From: Crenarchaeota archaeon SCGC AAA471-B05
GTDB lineage: Archaea; Thermoproteota; Thermoprotei; Gearchaeales; Gearchaeaceae
DNA length: 5,769 nucleotides
Direction of reading: 5' to 3'
Assembly (NCBI GenBank): GCA_000380705.1
Contig: AQYM01000025.1
Span: 1-5,769 of the forward strand
How positions within the stretch are numbered: position 1 is the first letter of the stretch; every line of letters starts with the position of its first letter. The position numbers and the translations under genes were made by a program. Under the pieces are notes generated by a model. The model was not told the origin of the DNA, did no database searches, and saw nothing but the letters and a program-made list of their open reading frames with translations. Positions 1-5,449 of the stretch are shown here, piece after piece.

Positions 1-2
1 TT

Positions 3-362
3 ATGACTTTATATTATTTTGCTGCAGATGGGATTCTTTATAACGTTAGCTATATCGCTCTTGAACAAATACTATTCTCTAAAAATTTATTCAAAAATCT
101 TTATGAAGCTTACAAAAGAATAAACGTCGATGAAAAGAGACAAACAATGTTTGCTGCTTATTATATTAAGAAAATTTCAGAAAAAAATAAAGAAATAGTT
201 GAAACAGTTAAAAATACTCTTAATGAAGTAACACCTTTAATTCTTTCAGTAATAGGATATTTTGCTCCTTTAGCTGAATCCTTCGGAAGACAAATAGATG
301 AATTTGCTTCATTAACTCAAGGAGTAATAGATGAAGAATTAAGAATAATAGGTTTAAGATAA
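3..362 (+). CDS. C-terminal part of a ferritin-like, R2/R2lox-like protein (5' partial)
   Basis: The reading frame is open at the window edge, so the ATG at 3 is probably internal and the first part of the gene lies outside. The visible 119 residues are almost all helical. From memory of the R2-like ligand-binding oxidase (R2lox) family, the order fits its last third: a helix with an acidic residue followed by Gly (ADGIL, D9), a helix carrying DEKRQ (E44), a long helix with LNEVTPLIL (about 73-81), and an end of the type ELRIIGL. R2lox proteins bind a Mn/Fe or Fe/Fe centre. Here the Glu ligand of the first motif would be Asp (D9), and the His of the ExxH motif would be Gln (Q47). The metal site may therefore be altered or lost. 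The stop TAA shares its last base with the next ATG (TAATG), so the gene is co-translated with the uracil-DNA glycosylase. The family call is tentative; any helical ferritin-like protein is an alternative. Confidence 0.5.
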   Translation: MTLYYFAADGILYNVSYIALEQILFSKNLFKNLYEAYKRINVDEKRQTMFAAYYIKKISEKNKEIVETVKNTLNEVTPLILSVIGYFAPLAESFGRQIDEFASLTQGVIDEELRIIGLR

Positions 363-1018
363 TGGATGAACTGGAAATAATTAACAATGAAATAATTAAC
401 TGCAAAAAATGTCCAAGATTAATTTCCTATATACAAAGCGTATCAAAGAAAAAGAAGAAAGCATACAAAGATTGGGAATATTGGGGGAAGCCTGTACCTA
501 GTTTTGGTGATAAAAATGCTAAAATACTTATTATAGGTTTAGCTCCTGCAGCACATGGAGGAAATAGAACGGGTAGAATGTTTACAGGAGATTCTTCAGG
601 AGAATGGTTGTTTAAGGCTTTATATGAAGTAGGTTTATCGAATAAGGAAGAAAGCAAAAGTAGAGATGACGGCCTAGAACTAAAACATGTTTATATAACT
701 GCAACTGTTCATTGTGCTCCTCCTAAAAATAAACCGAATAAAAACGAGATGGAGAATTGTTCATATTATTTAAAGAAAGAAATAGAAGTACTAAAGGATG
801 TAAGAGTTTACGTTTTGCTTGGAAGAATAGCCTTCGATAATTTTAAAAGAATAACAGGATTAAAAGGAAATTTTGAACATGGTAAAGTATTAAAATATAA
901 AGATAAGTGGGTCATCTGCAGTTATCATCCAAGCGCTCAAAATACTAAGACAAAAAGATTAAAATGGAATGATTGGATTAAAATTTTCAAAATGGCTAAA
1001 GAAATGGCATTTGGTTAA
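362..1018 (+). CDS. Family 5 uracil-DNA glycosylase (UDGb type, 4Fe-4S)
   Basis: This gene is predicted to remove uracil, and in this family often other deaminated bases, from DNA at the first step of base excision repair. The 218-residue length suits the family. Motif 1 is GLAPAAHGGNRTGR (59-72), followed by MFTGD (73-77). The Ala-rich start, lacking the catalytic Asp/Asn of other UDG families, marks family 5. Motif 2 is HPSAQNT (189-195), the DNA-intercalation/active-site loop. Four cysteines, C14 and C17 (CKKC) and C118 and C133, are placed as expected for the 4Fe-4S cluster of thermophilic UDGs. The WGKPVPSFGD stretch (41-50) is also typical. The start is fixed by the TAATG junction with the preceding gene, and no Shine-Dalgarno is seen, which fits translational coupling. 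The gene looks intact and functional. Confidence 0.95.
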   Translation: MDELEIINNEIINCKKCPRLISYIQSVSKKKKKAYKDWEYWGKPVPSFGDKNAKILIIGLAPAAHGGNRTGRMFTGDSSGEWLFKALYEVGLSNKEESKSRDDGLELKHVYITATVHCAPPKNKPNKNEMENCSYYLKKEIEVLKDVRVYVLLGRIAFDNFKRITGLKGNFEHGKVLKYKDKWVICSYHPSAQNTKTKRLKWNDWIKIFKMAKEMAFG

Positions 1019-1019
1019 T

Positions 1020-1152
1020 TTTATTAAACTAAGGTCTCGCTATTCAAGCTGGAAGAAAACAAGGAGCAAACAGAAAATTTCTCTTTTTGAAGTTAAGGCT
1101 TTAATTTACAGAAGATTGAAAGTCTAGTCCTTTAGGGCATAGAGAAATTCAG
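1020..1152 (+). mobile_element. Relic of an IS200/IS605-family (TnpB) element, right end
   Basis: Directly after the glycosylase, one frame stays open from about 1014 to a TAG at 1125-1127. It reads a basic segment that ends in EVKALIYRRLKV. That stop lies inside a short hairpin with a TTTA loop, followed by AGAGAAATTCAG. From general knowledge of archaeal IS200/IS605 elements, the tnpB stop commonly runs into a subterminal hairpin of the CCCTTTAGGGC kind just before the right end. The layout and loop sequence fit that arrangement. No left end, tnpA or TnpB catalytic motifs (RuvC D/E residues, CxxC zinc finger) are present, so at most a fragment of about 130 bp survives. The exact right boundary (about 1150-1152) is a guess. 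An unrelated decayed ORF is the alternative. Confidence 0.4.
1124..1142 (+). other. Subterminal hairpin with TTTA loop at the putative IS right end
   Basis: CTAGTCC (1124-1130) pairs with GGGCATAG (1135-1142) across a TTTA loop. There is one G-U wobble (T1128 with G1137) and one bulged A (1139). In active IS200/IS605 elements such hairpins are bound by TnpA and form the 3' end of the guide (omega) RNA. Here the bulge and wobble suggest mutational decay. It could also be a chance hairpin or a transcription-end structure for the glycosylase operon. Confidence 0.4.
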
Positions 1153-1182
1153 AAATACTTCTTTTGAAAATAAACGAAAATT

Positions 1183-1497
1183 CCTCGGTTTCTTTCCCAA
1201 TCTTCCTGTTGTGGGATCTATTTTAAAACCAAAATATTCCAACACAACTACGCCAGCAAAACCTTCTCAATGAAATCAGAGATCCCAACGTTAAATACCC
1301 CTTCTTCATCTTCAATTCTTATTCAAGCTCCTCCTCTTTTTAACTTTATTACCCCCTCATAACGTTATCTTCAGCAATTGGCTCTATTTCTAGGTCCTTT
1401 GCCAGTTGTTCTGGAAAAGTATTTCCAGTATCAACCAGAGCCTTAACTCTTTTAGATTTCTTTTAAAATCTGAAATTTCAACCCAAGAATGACCCAC
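1183..1497 (-). pseudogene. Clan AA (retropepsin-like) aspartic protease pseudogene
   Basis: Read on the - strand from a GTG at 1497, the frame gives GHSWVEISDFKR. It then needs a one-base shift in the A-rich run near 1455-1465 to continue as SKRVKALVDTGNTFPEQLAK, which contains the DTG active-site motif (codons at 1424-1432). It continues to LEIEPIAEDNVMRG and stops at TAA (1349-1351). A further shift gives IRIEDEEGVFNVGISDFIEK and LLA, then a TAG (1248-1250). A last shift gives VVVLEYFGFKIDPTTGRLGKKPR. Together these match, in order, the small (about 100-130 residue) archaeal clan AA aspartyl proteases: ALVDTG near the start, a LAKxLxIxP stretch, and LLGxxxLExxGxxxDPxxGxL at the end. At least three frameshifts and two stops mean it cannot make a protease. 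The segment after KKPR runs towards the IS relic, so the natural C-terminus may have been replaced. Confidence 0.8.
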
Positions 1498-1556
1498 ATT
1501 TATTAAAATTAAGCATCTTTATTAAATAGTCTTTGATAGTTTTCAAAGTGTGTAAA

Positions 1557-1577
1557 ATTATAAAAAATATTAAAAAA
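1557..1577 (-). terminator. T-rich terminator of the - strand operon
   Basis: On the - strand the last codons and stop of the prenyltransferase run into two six-T tracts with few interruptions (complement of the A tracts at 1562-1567 and 1572-1577). Oligo-T tracts are the usual archaeal transcription stop. A 6-bp inverted repeat, CTTTGA/TCAAAG with a 6-nt loop, lies just beyond at 1531-1548 and may or may not contribute. Confidence 0.45.
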
Positions 1578-2448
1578 CTATTAAACTTAAAGCTGTACCT
1601 ATTATATAAAGAATACCAAAGATTAAAGTTAAATTGGCGACTATAGGATCAGCGTTTGGAGGTACTTCCTTTTCAAACCTTTTAACAATTCTAATAGCTT
1701 GAAGGATTGTTACCAAAGATATTAGGGAAAACGGTATATCAAGATAGGCTACGATTCCTACTACTAAATAACAAACTCCAAGCAATATTTTGAAAAGATT
1801 AAGGGATCTTTCCTTACCAAGAATTATAGGTATTGTTTTAATTCCTGCACTTTTATCATAATCCATATCCCTTATATTGTTAGCCATTAAGACTAAAGCA
1901 ACCAGGATTCCTATTGGAATGCTAGCCAATAATACAATAATATTCATTTTAAATGTTAATACATAATACGTTCCAAATACCATGAAAGGACCCCAGATTA
2001 TTGCAACAAATGGCTCTCCCAATGCTCTGTATTTTAAAGAGAAATATGGAAAGGTGTAAAATATGCTTATTAGTAAACCGAAGATTAAAAAGAAGAATAT
2101 AGCTAGATTTGTAGTTAGGAAATATAAATAGAAAGCTATTGCTATTGTTAGAGCGTAAATTATGATTATTGTTAATAAAAGTGAAGAACTCATTATTAAA
2201 CCAGACAGGTAAGGATGGGGTCTATATTGAGCAGTTGGAGCATTAGGTTTATCTACCCTAGTTTTAACATCGAAATAATCGTTTAATAAATTTGTTGCTG
2301 CATGAGCTAAAATTAAACCTACTAAAATAAGTAGAAAAATCGTAACATTTAGTTCTTTTAAAGCAAATATTGCTCCTAAAAGACATGAAACTATTGTCAT
2401 TACAAAAGACCATGGTCTTGTAGCTAAAAACCAAGTTTTAATTTTCAT
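1570..2448 (-). CDS. UbiA-family membrane prenyltransferase, MenA-like
   Basis: This is an intramembrane aromatic prenyltransferase that attaches a polyprenyl chain from its diphosphate to an acceptor. Both Asp motifs are present (numbering from the start chosen here): NDYFD with D57 and D60 plus D66 (NDxxDxxxxxD), and NNIRDMDYD with D194 and D198. Between them, FYTFPYFSLKYRALGE and WGPFMVFGTYYV resemble 1,4-dihydroxy-2-naphthoate prenyltransferase (MenA) more than the lipid-forming geranylgeranylglyceryl phosphate enzymes. The 292 residues form about eight or nine hydrophobic helices. The start is taken at the ATG at 2448, which overlaps the upstream stop as ATGA. An in-frame ATG at 2484 would add 12 residues without recognisable family sequence. 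A weak GGTG (2460-2463) lies 11 nt upstream. As last gene of the operon it may serve synthesis of caldariellaquinone-type or menaquinone-type respiratory quinones; the substrate is inferred. Confidence 0.88.
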   Translation of the reverse strand: MKIKTWFLATRPWSFVMTIVSCLLGAIFALKELNVTIFLLILVGLILAHAATNLLNDYFDVKTRVDKPNAPTAQYRPHPYLSGLIMSSSLLLTIIIIYALTIAIAFYLYFLTTNLAIFFFLIFGLLISIFYTFPYFSLKYRALGEPFVAIIWGPFMVFGTYYVLTFKMNIIVLLASIPIGILVALVLMANNIRDMDYDKSAGIKTIPIILGKERSLNLFKILLGVCYLVVGIVAYLDIPFSLISLVTILQAIRIVKRFEKEVPPNADPIVANLTLIFGILYIIGTALSLIVF

Positions 2449-3029
2449 GCTAAAGGAAACACCACGAATACCAGCTCTGTCCATATAATATGAGATAATA
2501 TAACAGATAATAAAGAATTACTCCAGTTATAAAGTAAGCCCCACATTAATCCCATAACTAAAGCTATAAATACAAGTGGTAAGTTAATCGAAGAAATATG
2601 TATCGTTGAATATAATATCGAAGTTAAGCCTAAAGATTTGTAACAATTGTATTTTAAATTCAATTTTCCTTGAATATATCCCCTCCAAAACATTTCTTCA
2701 CTTGTACTTGTAAATATAAGAATAGCTGAAATCAAATTAGGATGAAGCTCCTTGCTTAAGTTATAAACTGATTTTGCACCCTCATATACCAATGGCTTAA
2801 AAGCAAGAAAACCTAAGTAAAGGCAAAAGTAAAAAAATATTCCGCTTAACGTCCCTATTAATATAAACTTTGGTTTTGGCTTAAATATTTTAATTTTTAA
2901 ATTCATAAGTGCAATGGATAGTAAAATTGAAGTGGAAATTAGAAGCCTTATCCAAAAATTTAAGAATTCTATCCTAAACAAAAAATACCAAAGTAAATAA
3001 GCTAAAAGAATAGAAATAAATATTCTCAT
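2445..3029 (-). CDS. CPBP-family (Abi/Rce1-like) intramembrane metalloprotease
   Basis: This is an integral membrane protein of 194 residues with about six hydrophobic helices. CPBP proteins are glutamate-dependent intramembrane endopeptidases; eukaryotic Rce1 cleaves prenylated CaaX proteins, and bacterial members act in bacteriocin immunity or regulation. Motif 1 is EEMFWRGY (E111, E112, R116), the EExxxR signature. Motif 2 is YSTIH (140-144), with Tyr in place of the commoner Phe before H144. Motif 3 has H180 in SHIIWTEL, where the usual Asn/Asp four residues on is Thr (T184), followed directly by E185. The ATG forms an ATGA overlap with the stop of the oxidoreductase gene, and its own TGA overlaps the ATG of the prenyltransferase gene in the same way, so all three are co-translated. 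The substrate is unknown. A link to prenyl chemistry through its neighbour is attractive but unproven. Confidence 0.85.
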   Translation of the reverse strand: MRIFISILLAYLLWYFLFRIEFLNFWIRLLISTSILLSIALMNLKIKIFKPKPKFILIGTLSGIFFYFCLYLGFLAFKPLVYEGAKSVYNLSKELHPNLISAILIFTSTSEEMFWRGYIQGKLNLKYNCYKSLGLTSILYSTIHISSINLPLVFIALVMGLMWGLLYNWSNSLLSVILSHIIWTELVFVVFPLA

Positions 3030-4021
3030 TTTGAAAAAACTTTAATTGCTTCTTCAATTTCGCCTATAGGTGAAACGATGAAAAGGTTATGTTCAGTTTT
3101 GAAAAATTCATAAAATTTATTTAAAGCTTCCTCTTTTTTACCACTAGCTGTTAAAGCTAAAACCATGTCATCTTCTATCAATCTGGAAGCAGTCGCTATG
3201 TCTCGTTTCCTCCACGCCTCTCTTATTTCATTCATTTTACTTAAGTTTACTCCATATTCCTTAAGACTTTCTTCGCTTACAACCTCTGAAAGCTGATAGA
3301 TAAAAAATGGATCCCTTTTAACAAAGTTAAACGCTTCCCTTTCATTTTGAGAAACTGAGGTCAAAACATAACATGCCTTATCTATTTTTCTATTATATTT
3401 TTCTTCACCTTCCTTAACCCAACTGAGCATTCTTTCAAGATCTCTGGGTGTCATTACTCCTGGGGATGTTATTACACCATCTGCTATAGCTGGAGAATAC
3501 CTAAGAGTTTTCTTGCTCAGAGAAGCTGTGTATATTGGAATTTGATGCGGTGTTTTAACAGCTAAGCTAAAGCCTTTAACCTTGTAAAATGTTCCTTCAA
3601 GATCTGCCCTTTCTCCTTTTATCAAAGCTTTAATAATTTTAACAGCTTCAATTATTCTTTTCAAAGGCTTAGTTTCACTTATTGGATGCACAGGGAAACC
3701 TATTAAAGGCAACCATGGAAATCCTCCTAAACCTAAACCTAGAATAAATTTTCCGTTGGATAAATTTTGCAGAGTTACAGCTGCAGAAGCTATCATTACA
3801 GGATGTCTAGTTACTATGCTTGTGCATCCTAAGCCAAGTTTTATATTTTTCTTTAACTGTGACAATATTGCAATTATACTTATACTATCTCCGTATGCAG
3901 GATTTTCATGTATCCAAAAAGAATCATAGCCTAGTTTATCAGTTTCGTTAAGCAAGTTTATAATTCTTTCAATAGCTATTAAACCTATAGGTATGGATAG
4001 TCCGAAACCTATCCTTTTCAT
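3026..4021 (-). CDS. LLM-class (luciferase-like) F420/flavin-dependent oxidoreductase
   Basis: A cytoplasmic TIM-barrel redox enzyme of the bacterial luciferase-like monooxygenase superfamily, 331 residues, full length. Typical features are the first strand KRIGFGLSI, LGYDSFWIHE (30-39), the strand and loop KLGLGCTSIVTRHP (61-74) followed by an Ala-rich helix, LSNGKFILGLGLGG (87-100), and a later ADGVITSPG loop. The pattern resembles the archaeal F420-dependent branch (methylenetetrahydromethanopterin reductase-like, Mer-like), but Mer activity itself should not be assumed, because many paralogues use F420 or FMN with unknown substrates. It is the first gene of the - strand operon and is followed with ATGA overlap by the CPBP protease and then the prenyltransferase. 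The ATG sits about 24 bp after a TATA-like box with no Shine-Dalgarno, consistent with a leaderless mRNA. A role in modifying a quinone or isoprenoid product of the operon is an inference. Confidence 0.9.
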   Translation of the reverse strand: MKRIGFGLSIPIGLIAIERIINLLNETDKLGYDSFWIHENPAYGDSISIIAILSQLKKNIKLGLGCTSIVTRHPVMIASAAVTLQNLSNGKFILGLGLGGFPWLPLIGFPVHPISETKPLKRIIEAVKIIKALIKGERADLEGTFYKVKGFSLAVKTPHQIPIYTASLSKKTLRYSPAIADGVITSPGVMTPRDLERMLSWVKEGEEKYNRKIDKACYVLTSVSQNEREAFNFVKRDPFFIYQLSEVVSEESLKEYGVNLSKMNEIREAWRKRDIATASRLIEDDMVLALTASGKKEEALNKFYEFFKTEHNLFIVSPIGEIEEAIKVFSK

Positions 4022-4040
4022 AATTTTATGAATACATGTT

Positions 4041-4050
4041 TAAAATAAAA
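4041..4050 (-). promoter_or_regulatory. TATA box of the LLM-CPBP-UbiA operon
   Basis: On the - strand the sequence TTTATTTTA lies centred about 24 bp upstream of the ATG at 4021, within an AT-only tract. This is the expected spacing for an archaeal TATA box driving a leaderless transcript that begins at or next to the start codon. It is the only clear promoter candidate for the three overlapping genes. Confidence 0.5.
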
Positions 4051-4290
4051 AATTTTTGAATAATTATGTTTATTTTACATCTATTCCTCTCATCGATTCA
4101 GAGATGCATCTCCTACATGAAAACAATCGAGAAGATCTGAAAGTTCCCATATAAAATTTCGTATATTGTTTGATGTATATTTCATGCTATTTCTTTTTCT
4201 AAGTGAGTAATCTTCATAGCAAAATTTCCTCCAATTGCTTATATTTACAAATATTTTTAAGCGTAAATTATTTAATTGAGAGTAAACATT
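4051..4290. other. Gene-poor AT-rich spacer with only short unassigned ORFs
   Basis: No gene can be supported here. The - strand holds a 26-codon ORF (4150 to 4070, stop TAA) with a CxxC (SCRRCISES). An overlapping 32-codon frame (4183 to 4085) contains NFIWELSDLLDCFHVGDASL. Neither is recognised, and the two may be pieces of one decayed gene. An AT-rich stretch (4251-4275) precedes an ATG at 4291 and could be a remnant promoter of the relic that follows. Confidence 0.3.
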
Positions 4291-4607
4291 ATGAAAATAT
4301 TTCCTAGACGTTCCTACTTAAACTAAAGCAATAATTTAGTAAGGTATCTAAGGAATTCGAAGAAGCAGTTAAAAAAGAGATGAAATATGTATTCGCGATG
4401 CTACTGAAAAGCTTTAGAAGGCTGTAGTAATTCCACTAATGCTCTTATACTATCTTGATGTGGTTACTGCGATTTATTGGAAAAAAGGAAACTTCTTGAA
4501 AAGTTAGAATAAATGTTCCATAGATTGAAAAACTTGGTTTCATAAATAGACATGATACTAGAGAAAGATATTTTACATCAAATGATTTTTGGTATAGTAG
4601 ATATTGA
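4291..4607 (+). pseudogene. Decayed + strand gene of uncertain family, possible winged-helix end
   Basis: From an ATG at 4291 the sequence reads MKIFPRRSYLN and stops. Another frame gives KEFEEAVKKEMKYVFAMLL up to a TAG at 4425-4427. A third gives VVIPLMLLYYLDVVTAIYW over about 4425-4480, and another gives CGYCDLLEKRKLLEKLE over about 4457-4507. The + strand finally reads IEKLGFINRHDTRERYFT followed by SNDFWYSRY (4524-4604, stop 4605-4607). The last piece looks like the wing of a winged-helix domain (IEKLGFI, then a basic turn and an aromatic strand), as found in archaeal regulators and at the C-terminus of some ATPase_2 ATPases. The many stops and frame changes show that it is not expressed intact. 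I do not recognise the parent family with any certainty, and the choice of frame in the middle is ambiguous. Confidence 0.4.
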
Positions 4608-4667
4608 AATGTTAAAAAATTTTAAAAGTAAAAAATATATTGAAAATTTAAAAAATAATCTGCTAAG

Positions 4668-4688
4668 AATTAAAATTTTAATTTTTTA
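4668..4688 (+). repeat. AT-only palindrome followed by a T run
   Basis: AATTAAAATTTTAATT (4668-4683) is a perfect 16-bp palindrome and runs directly into further T residues. On the + strand it could act as a transcription stop after the 4291-4607 relic. In DNA this AT-rich a palindrome of this kind can occur by chance. Confidence 0.25.
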
Positions 4689-4762
4689 TTGACTGTGTAA
4701 GTTAATGAACTGATAAAGTTACTCTTTATTGATTTACTTTTTTATCCTCCTACCTTCCTCAG

Positions 4763-4772
4763 TTTAAATATT
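4763..4772 (+). promoter_or_regulatory. Possible TATA box for the NTase-HEPN pair
   Basis: TTTAAATATT lies 39-48 bp before the ATG at 4811, after a pyrimidine-rich C-containing stretch. With usual archaeal spacing the transcript would start around 4790-4797, leaving a short leader. A second AT-rich candidate, CTTAAATTA at 4781-4789, would fit a leaderless start at 4811 instead. The two cannot be separated by eye. Confidence 0.35.
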
Positions 4773-4810
4773 GTAAAAGTCTTAAATTACTTCAATTTTA
4801 TTATTTGTAT

Positions 4811-5122
4811 ATGACTTTGATATTAGAGGTCAGAAATGATAAGTGGAAGGCTGTAATCAAGTTCGTTGAACTGCTTTATGAATATTTAAAAGATAATCTG
4901 ATTTCTATTATTGCTTTGCCTTATGAAATAACACTCTATGATAGTAACGTTTTGGTTGTTGTTAATAAGTTGGATAGAGACGTTAGCTTAAAGGTTGCTG
5001 AGGCAGCTTTAAAGGTAAACGAACAATTCAAGAGTATTATTAGTTATATGATAACAACTAAAGAAGATGGTGAGACCATTGAGAAATTTACGAAAATCGG
5101 AAATATTAATGAAGGAAGCTGA
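4811..5122 (+). CDS. Degenerate minimal nucleotidyltransferase-like protein (MNT/MntA-like)
   Basis: This is a small protein of 103 residues from the ATG at 4811; a TTG at 4805 in frame would add two residues. Its size, the order of helices and strands, and its place before a HEPN gene match the minimal nucleotidyltransferases of archaeal HEPN-MNT modules. WKAVIKFVELLYEYLKD corresponds to the first helix. SIIALPYEITLYDSNVLVVV falls where the family has its GS(x)nG...DxD catalytic strand. LDRDVSLKVAEAALKVNEQF and then ISYMITTKE resemble the family's later helix and strand. The GS signature is absent and the DxD appears reduced to D-S-N, so nucleotidyl transfer (AMPylation of the HEPN partner in MntA systems) is unlikely. 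The end overlaps the HEPN gene by 56 bp. Family assignment relies on fold pattern and context, so it remains moderate. Confidence 0.6.
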   Translation: MTLILEVRNDKWKAVIKFVELLYEYLKDNLISIIALPYEITLYDSNVLVVVNKLDRDVSLKVAEAALKVNEQFKSIISYMITTKEDGETIEKFTKIGNINEGS

Positions 5123-5426
5123 AGCAGATTTTAAGCTTAAAAACTTTAATAAATGCGCATCTGCATGCTATTTTTCAGTGAGAAAAGCATTGGAAGATAT
5201 GTTCATAAGGATGGGAATAATGATACCTAGAAGAGACGATAAGTTAGCTAATATACTAAAAAACATAGGTTATGAAGATAAAGCAAAACTTTTTCTACGT
5301 TTATATGAACTTAGAAAGAAAGCCGATTATAACGAAAAAGAGATCACGGAAGAAGAGGCAAAGGAATCCTTGGAAACCGCAAAACGTATATTAGCATTGA
5401 TAAATATGATAACAAAGAGTTTCTAG
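5067..5426 (+). CDS. HEPN-domain protein (HepT-like partner)
   Basis: A 119-residue all-helical protein. SEILMKEAEADFKLKNFNK (11-29) and CASACYFSVRKALEDMFIRMG (about 30-50) reproduce the first two helices of HEPN proteins (A..DF/L, then A....S..KALE). DKLANILKNIG (58-68) and LRLYELRKKADY (77-88) followed by EEEAKESLETAKRILALI complete the domain. The typical HEPN RNase motif is Rx4-6H. Here RKKADY (83-88) has the Arg but ends in Tyr, as in a non-canonical subgroup, so RNase activity is doubtful. The ATG at 5067 keeps all of helix 1; the internal ATG at 5109 would cut into it and leave a 14-bp overlap. The gene overlaps the preceding nucleotidyltransferase-like gene, as in HEPN-MNT toxin-antitoxin pairs. 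A decayed ATPase starts about 25 bp downstream. Confidence 0.82.
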   Translation: MVRPLRNLRKSEILMKEAEADFKLKNFNKCASACYFSVRKALEDMFIRMGIMIPRRDDKLANILKNIGYEDKAKLFLRLYELRKKADYNEKEITEEEAKESLETAKRILALINMITKSF

Positions 5427-5449
5427 GGTAAATTATTCTGGTACAGATA

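Noticed and set aside
220..405. Open frame of 61 codons on the - strand
   Set aside because: Lies antisense across the end of the R2-like gene and the start of the glycosylase gene; composition is Leu/Ile-rich as expected for the complement of helical, Lys/Glu-rich coding sequence.
427..657. Open frame of 76 codons on the - strand
   Set aside because: Antisense to the conserved family 5 UDG motifs; it is a shadow of that gene.
1114..1122. GATTGAAAG, similar to the end of some Sulfolobales CRISPR repeats
   Set aside because: Occurs once, with no regularly spaced copies or spacers nearby; it is better explained as part of the open frame ending in RRLKV.
1411..1428. Perfect 7-bp hairpin CTGGAAA-AGTA-TTTCCAG
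   Set aside because: Falls inside the DTGNTFPE codons of the protease pseudogene, so it is probably a by-product of the coding sequence rather than an RNA or protein-binding site.
1019..1569. tRNA or other structured RNA gene in the first gene-poor stretch
   Set aside because: No cloverleaf, T-loop (GGTTCGAAT-like) or GC-rich island of the kind thermophile RNA genes show could be found by eye; the stretch is explained by the IS and protease relics.
2449..2484. 12-residue N-terminal extension of the prenyltransferase from the ATG at 2484
   Set aside because: The ATG at 2448 forms the same ATGA overlap seen at the other operon junction, and the family sequence begins there; the extension has no recognisable similarity.
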